NCBI RefSeq assembly: GCF_004357765.1
Contig: NZ_SMTE01000006.1
Location: 1-64,000 of the forward strand
Length of the DNA stretch: 64,000 nt
Direction of reading: 5' to 3'
DNA from: Pseudomonas putida
GTDB lineage: Bacteria > Pseudomonadota > Gammaproteobacteria > Pseudomonadales > Pseudomonadaceae
Made by a program: the position numbers and the translations under genes. The first letter of the stretch is position 1; each line of letters opens with the position of its first letter. This document shows positions 44,556 to 55,785 of the stretch, in pieces. The notes under the pieces are model-generated. The model did no database searches. It was not told the DNA's origin and saw only the letters and a program-made list of their open reading frames with translations.

Positions 44556-44652
44556 CCGTCCTCTTCGCGGGCAAGCCCGCTCCCACAGTGCACTGCAAGG
44601 CCTCTAAACGGCGCGGTACCTGTGGGAGCGGGCTTGCCCGCGAAGAGGACGG
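44556..44652. repeat. REP doublet forming a 32-bp perfect inverted repeat
   Basis: Two P. putida-type REP units in opposite orientation, 44556-44587 and 44621-44652, are perfect reverse complements separated by 33 bases. They lie between cca and the convergent folK. Transcribed either way they give a very stable hairpin, likely to stop or protect both mRNAs. Confidence 0.9.
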
Positions 44653-44659
44653 CACAAAC

Positions 44660-45169
44660 TCAATCAGGCGTCAGCTGCAGCCCATTCCATTCGAAGACAA
44701 CGGGTGCCAGCACCTGGTCGATCCGTGCTTCCTGCCACAACTGCGCCATGCTCTTGCCCACGCCTGGATGCACCAGCTCGGGCGCCAGTAGCGATAACGG
44801 CCACAGCACGAAGGCATTTTTCAGAATTTCGGCTCGAGGCAGTACCAGCCCGTCGAACGTGCCATGCAGGTCGTCATACATAAGTACGTCGATGTCCAGC
44901 GGCAACCCCTTGCGGTCCGGCGCATAACGGCCATTGTCGGCCTCGATGAACTTCAGCCGGCGATCCAGCTCGATCAAAGGCAGCTCGGTAGTACCGGTCA
45001 CCACGAAGTTGATGAACGGCCCGCTCTTGATCCCCACCGCCTGGCTCTCGAACGCGGGAGAGCAACGCATGTCGCCCAGAATCGTCGCCAGCGCATCGAG
45101 CCCTGCACACAAGTGCGCATGGCGGTCGATATTGCTGCCAAGGCCCAGGTAAACCGTGCTCAGAGACAT
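44660..45169 (-). CDS. folK: 6-hydroxymethyl-7,8-dihydropterin pyrophosphokinase paralogue
   Basis: 169-residue HPPK fold. The signatures YLGLGSN at the N-terminus and GLPLDIDVLMYDD (two metal-binding Asp) are present. It pyrophosphorylates the pterin before DHPS in folate synthesis. Pseudomonas usually has another folK beside pcnB and panB, so this one, paired with folB, may be a second copy. It overlaps folB by 10 bases. Confidence 0.88.
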   Translation of the reverse strand: MSLSTVYLGLGSNIDRHAHLCAGLDALATILGDMRCSPAFESQAVGIKSGPFINFVVTGTTELPLIELDRRLKFIEADNGRYAPDRKGLPLDIDVLMYDDLHGTFDGLVLPRAEILKNAFVLWPLSLLAPELVHPGVGKSMAQLWQEARIDQVLAPVVFEWNGLQLTPD

Positions 45170-45516
45170 CCGCGCTCGATCTCCACGCCAACACCACCAC
45201 GGGCCGCAGGCACGGCGCCTGGCTTGGTCAGCTTCAGCCGCACCCAGGGAATCTGGAATTCAGCCATCAGTACCGCGACCAGGCGCTCGGCGAAGGTTTC
45301 CACCAACTCGAAGCGGGCCTGCTCGGCGAATGCCTGGATCCGCGCCGAAACGCTGGCATAGTCCAATGCCAGGTTCAAGTCGTCACCGGCCGCCGCCGGG
45401 CGGTTATCCCAGGCGAAGCTCAGGTCCAGGCGCAGGCACTGGCGAATATCCCGCTCCCAGTCATAGGCACCGATGACGGTATCGACTTCCAGGCCTTCGA
45501 TGAACACTCTGTCCAA
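45160..45516 (-). CDS. folB: Dihydroneopterin aldolase
   Basis: 118 residues. The family segment [19 protein letters not shown] and the C-terminal KLTKPGAV (with the conserved Lys) are present. It converts dihydroneopterin to 6-hydroxymethyl-dihydropterin, the substrate of FolK. The start is a TTG (read as Met-Asp-Arg-Val-Phe), chosen because GGAGAG lies 6-7 bases upstream and homologues start there. A frame from 45540 would read through that ribosome site. Confidence 0.9.
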   Translation of the reverse strand: MDRVFIEGLEVDTVIGAYDWERDIRQCLRLDLSFAWDNRPAAAGDDLNLALDYASVSARIQAFAEQARFELVETFAERLVAVLMAEFQIPWVRLKLTKPGAVPAARGGVGVEIERGCL

Positions 45517-45590
45517 GCACTTCTCTCCACAGCACGACAAGGGCGACGGGCGCCGTTAGAATCAGGGCGTCCTCGCCCGGAATAGTTAGC

Positions 45591-46160
45591 ATGTTTTGGT
45601 TATTGGCGCTGCTCGCCTACCTGCTCGGCTCGCTGTCCTTCGCCATCGTCCTCAGCCGCCTTTCGGGCAGCCCGGACCCGCGTTCCAGCGGTTCGGGCAA
45701 TGCCGGCGCCACCAACATGCTACGTCTGGCAGGCCGCAAATTGGCGATCCTGACCCTGCTTGGCGACCTGTGCAAGGGGCTGATGCCCGTTCTGCTCGCT
45801 CGCGCTGCCGGCCTCGACCTCCAGGAACAGGCTTGGATCGGCGTCTGCGCGGTGCTCGGTCACCTGTTCCCGCTGTATTTCCGCTTCAAGGGCGGCAAGG
45901 GCGTCGCCACCGCCGCCGGCATGCTCATGGGCCTGTACTTCCCGGCCGCCCTGCTGGCCATCGGCGCCTGGCTGCTGACCTTCTATCTGACCCGCACCAG
46001 CTCCCTCGCCGCATTGGTCGCAACGCCGTTGACCCTGCCACTGCTGGCCTGGCGTCAACCTGAAGCCCTGTTACCGATCGCCGTGCTCACCGTGATGATC
46101 GTCTGGCGCCATCGCAACAACCTGCGCGATCTGTTCGCCGGGCGCGAAAGGCATTTCTGA
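45591..46160 (+). CDS. plsY: Acyl-phosphate glycerol-3-phosphate acyltransferase
   Basis: 189-residue membrane enzyme with five helices. The PlsY motifs [13 protein letters not shown] (about residue 33), KGGKGVAT (about 103) and the N-terminal GSLSFA are visible. It makes lysophosphatidic acid, the first membrane phospholipid intermediate, from acyl-phosphate. It converges on tsaD with 15 bases between the stop codons and is divergent from folB. Confidence 0.95.
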   Translation: MFWLLALLAYLLGSLSFAIVLSRLSGSPDPRSSGSGNAGATNMLRLAGRKLAILTLLGDLCKGLMPVLLARAAGLDLQEQAWIGVCAVLGHLFPLYFRFKGGKGVATAAGMLMGLYFPAALLAIGAWLLTFYLTRTSSLAALVATPLTLPLLAWRQPEALLPIAVLTVMIVWRHRNNLRDLFAGRERHF

Positions 46161-46175
46161 CGCGCCCGTGGCCCC

Positions 46176-47201
46176 TCATACCGGCGGCAGTTGCTCCATC
46201 GGCCAACGCGCCTGCACGCTGATCGCGAGATCCTGGCGCTGCCCGGCCAACAGCCGCTGGCAACCGGCATACGCGATCATCGCGCCGTTATCGGTACAGA
46301 ACTGCGGGCGGGCGTAATACACGTTGCCCTTGATACTGCCCAGCATGTCTTCCAGCGACGCGCGCAGGGCTTTGTTGGCGCTGACGCCACCCGCGATCAC
46401 CAGGCGCTTGAGGCCGGTCTGCTTGAGGGCACGCTTGCACTTGATGGTCAGAGTCTCCACCACCGCCTGCTGGAACGCCAGGGACAGGTCGCAACGGGTT
46501 TGCTCGCTGTCGTCGCCAGCATTTCGGCACTGTTGCCAGGTGTTCAGCGCAAAGGTCTTGAGGCCGCTGAAGCTGAATTCCAGGCCCGGGCGATCGGTCA
46601 TCGGGCGCGGGAACACGAATCGTCCCGGGACCCCGTGCTCGGCCAGGCGAGCGATTTCCGGCCCGCCAGGATAATTCAGGCCGATCAGCTTGGCGGTCTT
46701 GTCGAAGGCTTCGCCTGCAGCGTCGTCCAGGCTCTCGCCGAGCAGCTCGTACTGGCCGATGCCGTCGACGCGCACCAGCTGGGTATGACCGCCCGACACC
46801 AACAAAGCGACGAACGGAAACTCGGGCGGATTTTCCTCCAGCATCGGTGCCAGCAGGTGACCTTCCATGTGGTGCACACCGATGGCCGGGATATCCCAGG
46901 CAAAGGCTAGCGCCTGGGCGCACGAGGCGCCCACCAACAACGCCCCGACCAGCCCGGGGCCGGCCGTATAGGCGATGGCGTCGATCTCGGTGGCGACGCA
47001 GCCGGCCTCGTCCAGCACCTGGCGGATCAACGGCAGCATGCGCTTGACGTGATCGCGCGAGGCGAGTTCGGGCACTACCCCGCCGAACACGCGGTGCAGG
47101 TCGACCTGGCTGAACAGCGCGTCGGCCAACAGACCGCGCTCACTGTCGTATAATGCGACGCCGGTTTCGTCGCAGGATGTTTCCAATCCCAGTACTAGCA
47201 T
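46176..47201 (-). CDS. tsaD: tRNA N6-threonylcarbamoyladenosine synthase TsaD
   Basis: 341-residue Kae1/Gcp family enzyme that transfers the threonylcarbamoyl group to A37 of ANN-decoding tRNAs. The iron ligands H111 and H115 (HHMEGH) and the ASKH-type nucleotide-binding motifs are present. It is divergent from rpsU, as in E. coli, with a 205-base shared control region. Confidence 0.96.
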   Translation of the reverse strand: MLVLGLETSCDETGVALYDSERGLLADALFSQVDLHRVFGGVVPELASRDHVKRMLPLIRQVLDEAGCVATEIDAIAYTAGPGLVGALLVGASCAQALAFAWDIPAIGVHHMEGHLLAPMLEENPPEFPFVALLVSGGHTQLVRVDGIGQYELLGESLDDAAGEAFDKTAKLIGLNYPGGPEIARLAEHGVPGRFVFPRPMTDRPGLEFSFSGLKTFALNTWQQCRNAGDDSEQTRCDLSLAFQQAVVETLTIKCKRALKQTGLKRLVIAGGVSANKALRASLEDMLGSIKGNVYYARPQFCTDNGAMIAYAGCQRLLAGQRQDLAISVQARWPMEQLPPV

Positions 47202-47288
47202 GGGCTCGTCCCTTGTGGGGGCTGAATTCGAAGCCGCGCATGATAGTCCCCGTGCCGGGTGCCGACCAGCGGTTTTCGATCAGAGGCT

Positions 47289-47316
47289 TTGCATTCCGGC
47301 GTGCTAAGGGTTAACA
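47289..47316 (+). promoter_or_regulatory. Candidate rpsU promoter
   Basis: TTGCAT (47289-47294), a 16-base spacer and TTAACA (47311-47316) lie about 90 bases upstream of rpsU. The match is moderate. Confidence 0.35.
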
Positions 47317-47406
47317 TCCGCAACCCTTGAAAACCGACGTTCTCCAGCACACCTTTTGTTTTGCCAGGAGCACGTCTACCCCGGTAATGAATTAAGGTAG
47401 CCCTGG

Positions 47407-47622
47407 ATGCCAGCCGTCAAAGTTAAAGAGAACGAACCCTTCGACGTAGCTCTGCGTCGTTTCAAGCGCTCCTGCGAAAAAGCCGGTGTACTGGCTGAAG
47501 TTCGTAGCCGCGAGTTTTACGAGAAGCCGACCGCCGAGCGTAAGCGCAAAGCAGCTGCAGCTGTTAAGCGTCACGCCAAGAAAGTTCAGCGCGAACAGCG
47601 CCGCGCCGTTCGTCTGTACTAA
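47407..47622 (+). CDS. rpsU: 30S ribosomal protein bS21
   Basis: 71-residue, very basic ribosomal protein ([20 protein letters not shown] onward) needed for translation initiation on natural mRNAs. First gene of the macromolecular synthesis cluster rpsU-dnaG-rpoD, which ties ribosome, replication and transcription factor supply. An AAGGT ribosome site precedes the ATG. Confidence 0.97.
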   Translation: MPAVKVKENEPFDVALRRFKRSCEKAGVLAEVRSREFYEKPTAERKRKAAAAVKRHAKKVQREQRRAVRLY

Positions 47623-47929
47623 TACAGACGTTCTACGCAAAGCTTCTGCCCAGCCCGGCTCAGCGCCGGGCCGATGGCAGCGGTTGCTTCAAAACGCTTC
47701 AAACCTTGAGCAGCTAGCCCAAGGCGCTTCTTGCCAGTGCTTCTGCACCAGCAAAGGAGCAAACGCCTGAAACGTCAGAGCTGGTCCCAGACCAGTCGTG
47801 CACGTCCTGTCTGACGAGCCCTTGCGGCTGGCGACGAGCACACACCCCCTCGCACTTCCCAGTTGCAGCACTCGCCCCTACCTTCGCGTTAGCGTTTAGA
47901 CTTGCCAGTTGCCAGATGACGAGACTGCC
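47623..47929 (+). other. rpsU-dnaG intergenic region
   Basis: 307 bases with no gene. A GC hairpin at 47653-47671 (7-bp stem, loop of 5) lacks a T-run. It sits where E. coli has the internal terminator that lowers dnaG relative to rpsU. A second promoter for dnaG was not identified. Confidence 0.6.
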
Positions 47930-49912
47930 ATGGCCGGGCTGATTCCCCAAAGCTTCATCGATGACCTGATCAACCGCCTCGACATCGTCGACGTGGTGAG
48001 TTCGCGCGTCCAGCTGAAAAAGACCGGCAAGAACTACTCCGCCTGCTGTCCGTTCCACAAGGAGAAGACCCCCTCCTTCACGGTCAGCCCCGACAAGCAG
48101 TTCTACTACTGCTTCGGCTGCGGCGCTGGCGGCAATGCCCTCGGCTTCGTCATGGACCACGACAACCTGGACTTCCCCCAGGCGGTCGAGGAACTGGCAC
48201 GCGCCGCCGGCATGGAAGTGCCTCGCGAAGAGGGGCGGCGCAATCAGAAGCCGCGCCAGCCGACCGATTCGCCGCTGTATCCGTTGCTCGAAGCAGCCGC
48301 GGAGTTCTACCGCCAGGCATTGCGCAGCCACCCGACCCGTAAATCCGCGGTCGACTACCTCAAAGGCCGCGGCCTGTCCGGAGAAATCGCCCGCGACTTC
48401 AGCCTCGGCTTCGCCCCACCGGGCTGGGACAACCTGCTCAAGCACCTGGGTGCCGACAGCTTGCAACAAAAGGTGATGATCGATGCCGGCCTGCTGATCG
48501 AGAACGCCGAGAGCGGCAAGCGCTACGACCGCTTCCGCGACCGCGTCATGTTCCCCATCCGCGACAGCCGCGGGCGCGTCATCGCCTTTGGCGGTCGGGT
48601 CCTGGGCGACGACAAGCCCAAGTACCTGAACAGCCCCGAAACCCCGGTGTTCCACAAGGGCCAGGAACTGTACGGGCTGTATGAAGCACGCAAGAATAAC
48701 CGCAACCTCGACGAGATCATCGTGGTCGAGGGCTATATGGATGTCATCGCCCTCGCCCAGCAGGGCCTACGCAATGCAGTGGCCACGCTCGGCACGGCCA
48801 CCAGCGAGGAGCATCTCAAACGCCTGTTCCGCGTGGTACCCAACGTATTGTTCTGCTTCGACGGCGACCAGGCCGGACGCAAAGCCGCCTGGCGCGCCCT
48901 GGAGTCGACCCTGTCGACCCTGCAGGATGGCCGCCGCGCGCGCTTTCTGTTCCTGCCCGAAGGCGAGGACCCGGACAGCCTGGTGCGCGCCGAAGGTACC
49001 GACGCTTTCAGAGCCCGCATCAACCAGCATGCCCAGCCGCTGGCCGACTACTTCTTCGAGCAATTGAGCGCCGAAGCAGACCCGCGCTCACTGGAAGGCA
49101 AGGCGCACATGGCGACCTTGGCAGCACCGTTGATCGAAAAGATTCCCGGCGCCAACCTGCGTCAGCTGATGCGCAATCGCCTGAAGGAAATCACCGGCCT
49201 CGATCCCCAGCAGGTCGAACAACTGGCGCAGCAGGTCCCGGCCACCAGTAGCGTGCCGGACTACGACCCCGGGTATGACTACGATGCCATGGCCAGCTAC
49301 ACCCCCGACTACGGCGACATGCCGCAGCCGGACTACGCGCCGATGCAACAGGAGCAACAGTGGAAACCCAAACAGGGTAGCGGCAAGAAGCCCTGGAGCG
49401 ACAAGCCCTGGGACAAGGGCCGCAAGGGCGGCAAGCCTTGGCAGCAACGTGACGAAGCCCCGCCACGGGTGCCGGCCCCCGTGGAGCCGCCGACCCTGGC
49501 CGCGCTGCGCACCCTGCTGCACCACCCGCTGCTGGCCGGCAAGGTCGAGGATGCCAGTCATTTCGCCGACGAAGAACACCTGTACAGCCAGTTGCTGGTG
49601 GCGCTGATCGAGGCCGCACAGAAAAATCCTGGTCTAAGCTCTATGCAGTTGATCGCACGTTGGCACGGCACCGAGCAAGGCCGCCTGTTGCGGGCCTTGG
49701 CGGAAAAGGAATGGCTGATCGTCGCGGACAACCTTGAACAACAGTTTTTCGACACCATAACTAGCTTGTCCGCCCGCCAACGCGAGCGCAGCCTGGAACA
49801 ACTGCTCAGGAAATCACGTCAAAGCGAATTGACCAGCGAGGAAAAATCCCAGCTCCTCGCCCTGCTGAGCCGGAATGTTCCCGCACAAACGCCGACCTCA
49901 TCTGGCGCGTGA
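47930..49912 (+). CDS. dnaG: DNA primase
   Basis: 660 residues. The N-terminal zinc ribbon has C40, H43, C61 and C64. The RNA-polymerase core includes the Toprim EGYMD motif (about residues 270-274). A long, low-complexity linker rich in Tyr, Asp, Pro, Lys and Trp (about 443-520) precedes the C-terminal helicase-binding domain. It makes RNA primers at the fork with DnaB. The start is MAGLIPQSFI. Confidence 0.96.
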   Translation: MAGLIPQSFIDDLINRLDIVDVVSSRVQLKKTGKNYSACCPFHKEKTPSFTVSPDKQFYYCFGCGAGGNALGFVMDHDNLDFPQAVEELARAAGMEVPREEGRRNQKPRQPTDSPLYPLLEAAAEFYRQALRSHPTRKSAVDYLKGRGLSGEIARDFSLGFAPPGWDNLLKHLGADSLQQKVMIDAGLLIENAESGKRYDRFRDRVMFPIRDSRGRVIAFGGRVLGDDKPKYLNSPETPVFHKGQELYGLYEARKNNRNLDEIIVVEGYMDVIALAQQGLRNAVATLGTATSEEHLKRLFRVVPNVLFCFDGDQAGRKAAWRALESTLSTLQDGRRARFLFLPEGEDPDSLVRAEGTDAFRARINQHAQPLADYFFEQLSAEADPRSLEGKAHMATLAAPLIEKIPGANLRQLMRNRLKEITGLDPQQVEQLAQQVPATSSVPDYDPGYDYDAMASYTPDYGDMPQPDYAPMQQEQQWKPKQGSGKKPWSDKPWDKGRKGGKPWQQRDEAPPRVPAPVEPPTLAALRTLLHHPLLAGKVEDASHFADEEHLYSQLLVALIEAAQKNPGLSSMQLIARWHGTEQGRLLRALAEKEWLIVADNLEQQFFDTITSLSARQRERSLEQLLRKSRQSELTSEEKSQLLALLSRNVPAQTPTSSGA

Positions 49913-49926
49913 GGCCCATGCTCGGG

Positions 49927-49932
49927 TATAAT
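49927..49932 (+). promoter_or_regulatory. Candidate -10 box of an rpoD promoter
   Basis: A perfect TATAAT lies 48 bases before the rpoD start, in the 67-base gap after dnaG. No good -35 hexamer is seen at 16-18 bases, so activity is uncertain. Confidence 0.4.
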
Positions 49933-49979
49933 CCTCGGCTTGTTTTTTGCCCGCCAAGACCTTCAGTGGATAGGGTGTT

Positions 49980-51830
<1,851 letters not shown>

Positions 51831-51835
51831 TGACG

Positions 51836-51864
51836 AACCCCGGCCCAGGCCGGGGTTTTTCTTT
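51836..51864 (+). terminator. rpoD terminator
   Basis: A 10-bp stem (51836-51845 with 51848-51857) is followed by a run of Ts, starting 6 bases after the rpoD stop. Confidence 0.95.
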
Positions 51865-51947
51865 TCCGCGACAGGGCGATTTCGCCCCGACGCAGGGGCC
51901 GATGCGCGACTACACTCGATTTCAGACCACCTGAACGCGAGGCTGAT

Positions 51948-54900
51948 ATGCCGCCGATGCCGGCCATACTGTTGCTGATCCTGCTTCTGTGGAACACAAC
52001 GGCCGGCGCCCTGACCCTGACCGACGAGGAAAAAGCCTGGCTCGCGGCGCATCCGCGGGTGAGTCTGGGCGTCGATGCCTCCTGGCCTCCGTTCGAGTTT
52101 CGCGACCAGGAGGGCCGATACCAGGGATTGGCCGCCGATTACATCGCCTTGCTACAGGAACGCCTCGGCGTTTCGCTCACGCCGGTGGAGCCAAAAAGCT
52201 GGACCGAAGTGCTGGAACTGGCGCGCAACCAGCGTATCGACCTGTTGCCAGGTATCATGTCGACCCCCGAACGCCAGGCCTACCTGTCCTTCACCCGCCC
52301 CTACCTGGACTTTCCCATCGTCATCCTCGCCCACGAGGGCGGCGCGGAACCTCGCACACTGAACGACCTGTATGGCCTGAAAGTGGCCGTGGTTGAGAAT
52401 TACGCCCCCCACGAGCTGCTGCGCGCCCAGCACCCTGATCTCAATCTGGTGGCCATGCCCAATGTCAGCTCGACGCTGCAAGCGTTGGCTACCGATGCGG
52501 TGGACGCAGTGGTCGGCGATCTCGCCTCGAGCATCTGGAGCTTGCGCCAGCTCAAGCTCGACGGTTTGTACGTGAGCGGCGAGACGCCTTATCGCTACCA
52601 GCTGGCCATGGCCACCCCTCGGGACAACCCGATACTGGTCGGCATCCTCGACAAAGCAATGGCCGATCTTGGCGACAAAGAGATCAGCGCGATCCAGCAG
52701 CGCTGGGTGGGCAATGTGGTGGATAAACGAGCGCTCTGGCACGACCTGGTGCTGTATGGCCTGCCCGCCGTACTGGTACTGCTGGCCATGCTCGCTGCGG
52801 TCATGCGCATCAACCGTCGCCTGAGCTCGGAGATCTCCCGCCGCATATCCCTGGAGCAGGAACTGCGCAGCAGCGAGTACCACTACCGCAGTCTGATCGA
52901 AAGCCTGTCGGCCATCGCCTGGGAGGCAGACGCCAACGACTTCACCTACAGCTATGTCTCGCCGCACGCCGAGGACCTGCTTGGCTACCCAATCCAGAGC
53001 TGGCTCAACCCGGGTTTCTGGCGCAGTATCCTGCACCCCGAGGATGCCCTGTGGGCCCAGGCCTACTGTGAAAGTGAAACCGCTGCCGGCCGTGACCACA
53101 GCCTCGATTACCGGGTGATCCGTGCCGACGGCCAAGCGTTGTGGGTGCGTAACATCGTCAGCATGATCGAACACGGTCATCGCCCGGTGATGCGTGGCTT
53201 GATGATCGACATCAGCGAAACCAAGCGCACCGAAGATGCCTTGCGCCTGTCGGAGCAGAAGTTCGCTTCGGTGTTCCAGCAATGCCCGGACATTCTGCTG
53301 ATCGCCCGGCACAGCGACGGCGTGCTGCTGGAGGTCAACGAAGCCTTTGAAGAGCAGATCGGCCTGAGTCCCACCCAGGTGATCGGGCGCACCGCGACCC
53401 AACTGGGCCTGTGGGGCGTCAGTGGCAGCGGCCCGGCATTGCTCGAACGTCTGCACCAGGGCGGCATCCGTAATCTCGAGATGACGTTTCGGCGCAGCAA
53501 CGGCCAGTTGTTCACCGGCCTGACCTCGGCTGAAACCTTCGAACTCGATGGCATCCCGGCACTCGTCGTAGCGGTGCGTGACATCAGCCAGCTCAAGGAA
53601 ACCCAGGAACAACTGCAAACCTCCGAGGAGAAATTCGCCAAGGCCTTCCACGCTTCACCCGATGGCCTGCTGCTGTCACGCCAGAGCGACGGCCTGTTGA
53701 TGGAAGTAAACGAGGGCTTCTGCCGCCTGACCGGCTACGACCTCAACCCGTCCATCGACCAGACCTCTTTCGACCTGGGGATCTGGGTGGACCTTAACGA
53801 GCGCAAGCGCCTGATCGAGCAATTGACCCGCGATGGCTTCGTCCGTGATTTCAGTTGCCACCTGCGGCGCAGCGACGGGCAGATCCGCCTGTGCGAGCTC
53901 TCCGCACGGCCTCTGCCGATCGGCGGCATCGACTGCATGCTGACCATCGCCCGCGACATCACCGAACGCCACCTGATGCAGGAAAAGCTCCAACTGGCTG
54001 CTACCGTGTTCGAGAACACTGCCGAAGGAGTTTTGATCACCGACATCGACCAACGCATCAGCGCGGTCAACCGAGCCTTCAGCGAGATCACCGGCTACAG
54101 CGAGATCGAGGCTCTCGGCCAGACCCCTCGCCTGCTCGCCTCAGGCCAGCACGACAGCGCCTTTTATGCCGCGATGTGGCACCAACTGACCGCCGAGGGC
54201 CACTGGCAAGGCGAAATCTACAACAAACGCAAGAATGGCGAGCTATACCCCGGTTGGCTGACCATCAGCGCGGTGCGTAATCAAGAGCGCGAAATCACCC
54301 ACTTCGTTGCCGTATTCGCCGACATTTCCAGCCTCAAGCACGCTCAAGCCAAGCTCGATTACCAGGCCCACCACGACCCGCTGACCGGCCTGCCCAACCG
54401 CGCCCTGTTCGAAAGCCGCTTGCAGACCGTGCTCACCTGCCCCCAAGTGTCGAGTCGCCAGGGCGCGGTGCTGTTTCTCGACCTCGACCGCTTCAAGCAC
54501 ATCAACGACAGCCTCGGGCACCCGGTCGGCGACCTGTTGCTCAAGGGTATCGCCCAGCGCTTGAAGGAGCAGGTGCGCGACGTCGACACCGTGGCCCGAC
54601 TGGGTGGCGACGAGTTCATCATCCTGCTGCCCGGGCTGCACAGGCCCAGCGATGCGAGCGCCATCGCCAATAAGCTGCTGGCCTGCTTCAACGCCCCGTT
54701 CGAGGCTGGCGAACATGAGTTCTTCACCAGTGCCAGCATTGGCATCAGCCTCTACCCCCAGGACGGCACCGACGTCGCCTCGCTGATCCGCAACGCCGAT
54801 GCCGCCATGTACCGCTCAAAGGCCAAGGGCCGCAACCGCGTCGAAGCCTACACCCGCGACCTGACCGCCCAAGCCAGCGAACGCATCGCCCTGGAGCACG

Positions 54901-55691
54901 AACTGCGCCGCGCCATCGAACGCAACGAAATGAGCCTGTGCTATCAACCCAAGCTCAGCCTGAAAACCCAGCAACTGGTCGGTGCCGAAGCCTTGATCCG
55001 TTGGTGCCACCCGACCCTCGGCGAAGTGCCCCCTGAGCATTTCATCCATCTGGCCGAAGAGAACGGCACCATCCTGCAACTGGGTGATTGGGTACTGGAA
55101 CAAGCTTGCAAGCAGATGTCTCGCTGGAAGAAGCGTTACCAAAGTTTCGGCCCGCTTTCGATCAACCTTGCTGGCGCACAACTGCGCCACCCCAACCTTG
55201 CCAAGCGCATCGAACACCTGCTCAAGCACTACCAGCTCCAAGCCGGCGACCTGCAACTGGAGATCACCGAGAACTTCATCATGAGTCAAGCCGAAGAAGC
55301 GCTGGCAGTCCTGCATCAGCTCAAGGAGCTGGGCGTACAGCTGGCGATCGACGACTTCGGCACGGGATACTCATCGCTCAGCTACCTCAAGCGACTGCCC
55401 CTGGATATCCTCAAGATCGACAAGTCGTTCATCCGCGGCCTGCCCGACGACACCCACGATGCCGCCATCGCCCGGGCGATCATCGCTCTGGGCCGCAGTA
55501 TGCAATTGACCATCATCGCCGAGGGCGTGGAGAACCAGGCGCAGCAACGCTTCCTGGCCCAGGAGGGCTGCGAGCAGATCCAGGGCTACATCGTCAGCCT
55601 GCCGCTGCCGGCAGATGAGTTCGCTGCATCCTTTCTTCGTATAGCACTGTCCGATCTTTCGGATGGCACCCGTTCAAAACCCTCGTTATAA
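51948..55691 (+). CDS. rmcA: Periplasmic-sensing PAS-GGDEF-EAL protein (RmcA-like)
   Basis: 1247-residue cyclic-di-GMP enzyme. Signal peptide; SBP_bac_3-type periplasmic domain (about 30-265); membrane helix (about 270-290); about four PAS modules (about 305-810); GGDEF (motif 886-890 intact, inhibitory site RDVD at 877-880); EAL (EAL at 1014-1016, DDFGTGYS intact). Both output domains keep key residues, so either synthesis or breakdown is possible. In P. aeruginosa the RmcA gene has the same neighbour, rpoD, and a near-identical size; RmcA is reported to be a phosphodiesterase responding to arginine and redox state. Symbol by synteny. Confidence 0.85.
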   Translation: MPPMPAILLLILLLWNTTAGALTLTDEEKAWLAAHPRVSLGVDASWPPFEFRDQEGRYQGLAADYIALLQERLGVSLTPVEPKSWTEVLELARNQRIDLLPGIMSTPERQAYLSFTRPYLDFPIVILAHEGGAEPRTLNDLYGLKVAVVENYAPHELLRAQHPDLNLVAMPNVSSTLQALATDAVDAVVGDLASSIWSLRQLKLDGLYVSGETPYRYQLAMATPRDNPILVGILDKAMADLGDKEISAIQQRWVGNVVDKRALWHDLVLYGLPAVLVLLAMLAAVMRINRRLSSEISRRISLEQELRSSEYHYRSLIESLSAIAWEADANDFTYSYVSPHAEDLLGYPIQSWLNPGFWRSILHPEDALWAQAYCESETAAGRDHSLDYRVIRADGQALWVRNIVSMIEHGHRPVMRGLMIDISETKRTEDALRLSEQKFASVFQQCPDILLIARHSDGVLLEVNEAFEEQIGLSPTQVIGRTATQLGLWGVSGSGPALLERLHQGGIRNLEMTFRRSNGQLFTGLTSAETFELDGIPALVVAVRDISQLKETQEQLQTSEEKFAKAFHASPDGLLLSRQSDGLLMEVNEGFCRLTGYDLNPSIDQTSFDLGIWVDLNERKRLIEQLTRDGFVRDFSCHLRRSDGQIRLCELSARPLPIGGIDCMLTIARDITERHLMQEKLQLAATVFENTAEGVLITDIDQRISAVNRAFSEITGYSEIEALGQTPRLLASGQHDSAFYAAMWHQLTAEGHWQGEIYNKRKNGELYPGWLTISAVRNQEREITHFVAVFADISSLKHAQAKLDYQAHHDPLTGLPNRALFESRLQTVLTCPQVSSRQGAVLFLDLDRFKHINDSLGHPVGDLLLKGIAQRLKEQVRDVDTVARLGGDEFIILLPGLHRPSDASAIANKLLACFNAPFEAGEHEFFTSASIGISLYPQDGTDVASLIRNADAAMYRSKAKGRNRVEAYTRDLTAQASERIALEHELRRAIERNEMSLCYQPKLSLKTQQLVGAEALIRWCHPTLGEVPPEHFIHLAEENGTILQLGDWVLEQACKQMSRWKKRYQSFGPLSINLAGAQLRHPNLAKRIEHLLKHYQLQAGDLQLEITENFIMSQAEEALAVLHQLKELGVQLAIDDFGTGYSSLSYLKRLPLDILKIDKSFIRGLPDDTHDAAIARAIIALGRSMQLTIIAEGVENQAQQRFLAQEGCEQIQGYIVSLPLPADEFAASFLRIALSDLSDGTRSKPSL

Positions 55692-55692
55692 T
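55687..55692 (+). promoter_or_regulatory. tRNA promoter -10 box, overlapping the rmcA stop
   Basis: A perfect TATAAT lies 17 bases before the tRNA and includes the last bases of the rmcA reading frame. The -35 region falls within rmcA and is a poor match. Confidence 0.5.
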
Positions 55693-55708
55693 CGCCTCCA
55701 CCTCCTGA

Positions 55709-55785
55709 GGGCCTATAGCTCAGTCGGTTAGAGCAGAGGACTCATAATCCTTTGGTCCACGGTTCGAGTCCGTGTGGGCCCACCA
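55709..55785 (+). tRNA. tRNA with CAU anticodon, probably tRNA-Ile2
   Basis: 77 bases with encoded CCA. The loop CTCATAA gives anticodon CAU. The acceptor stem is GGGCCTA/TGGGCCC, so C4-G69 and C5-G68 are present. These pairs mark tRNA-Ile2, substrate of lysidine synthase TilS, against tRNA-Met (U4/A5 in E. coli). The anticodon stem GAGGA/TCCTT is also unlike E. coli elongator Met. Simple anticodon calling would label it tRNA-Met. Confidence 0.9.
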
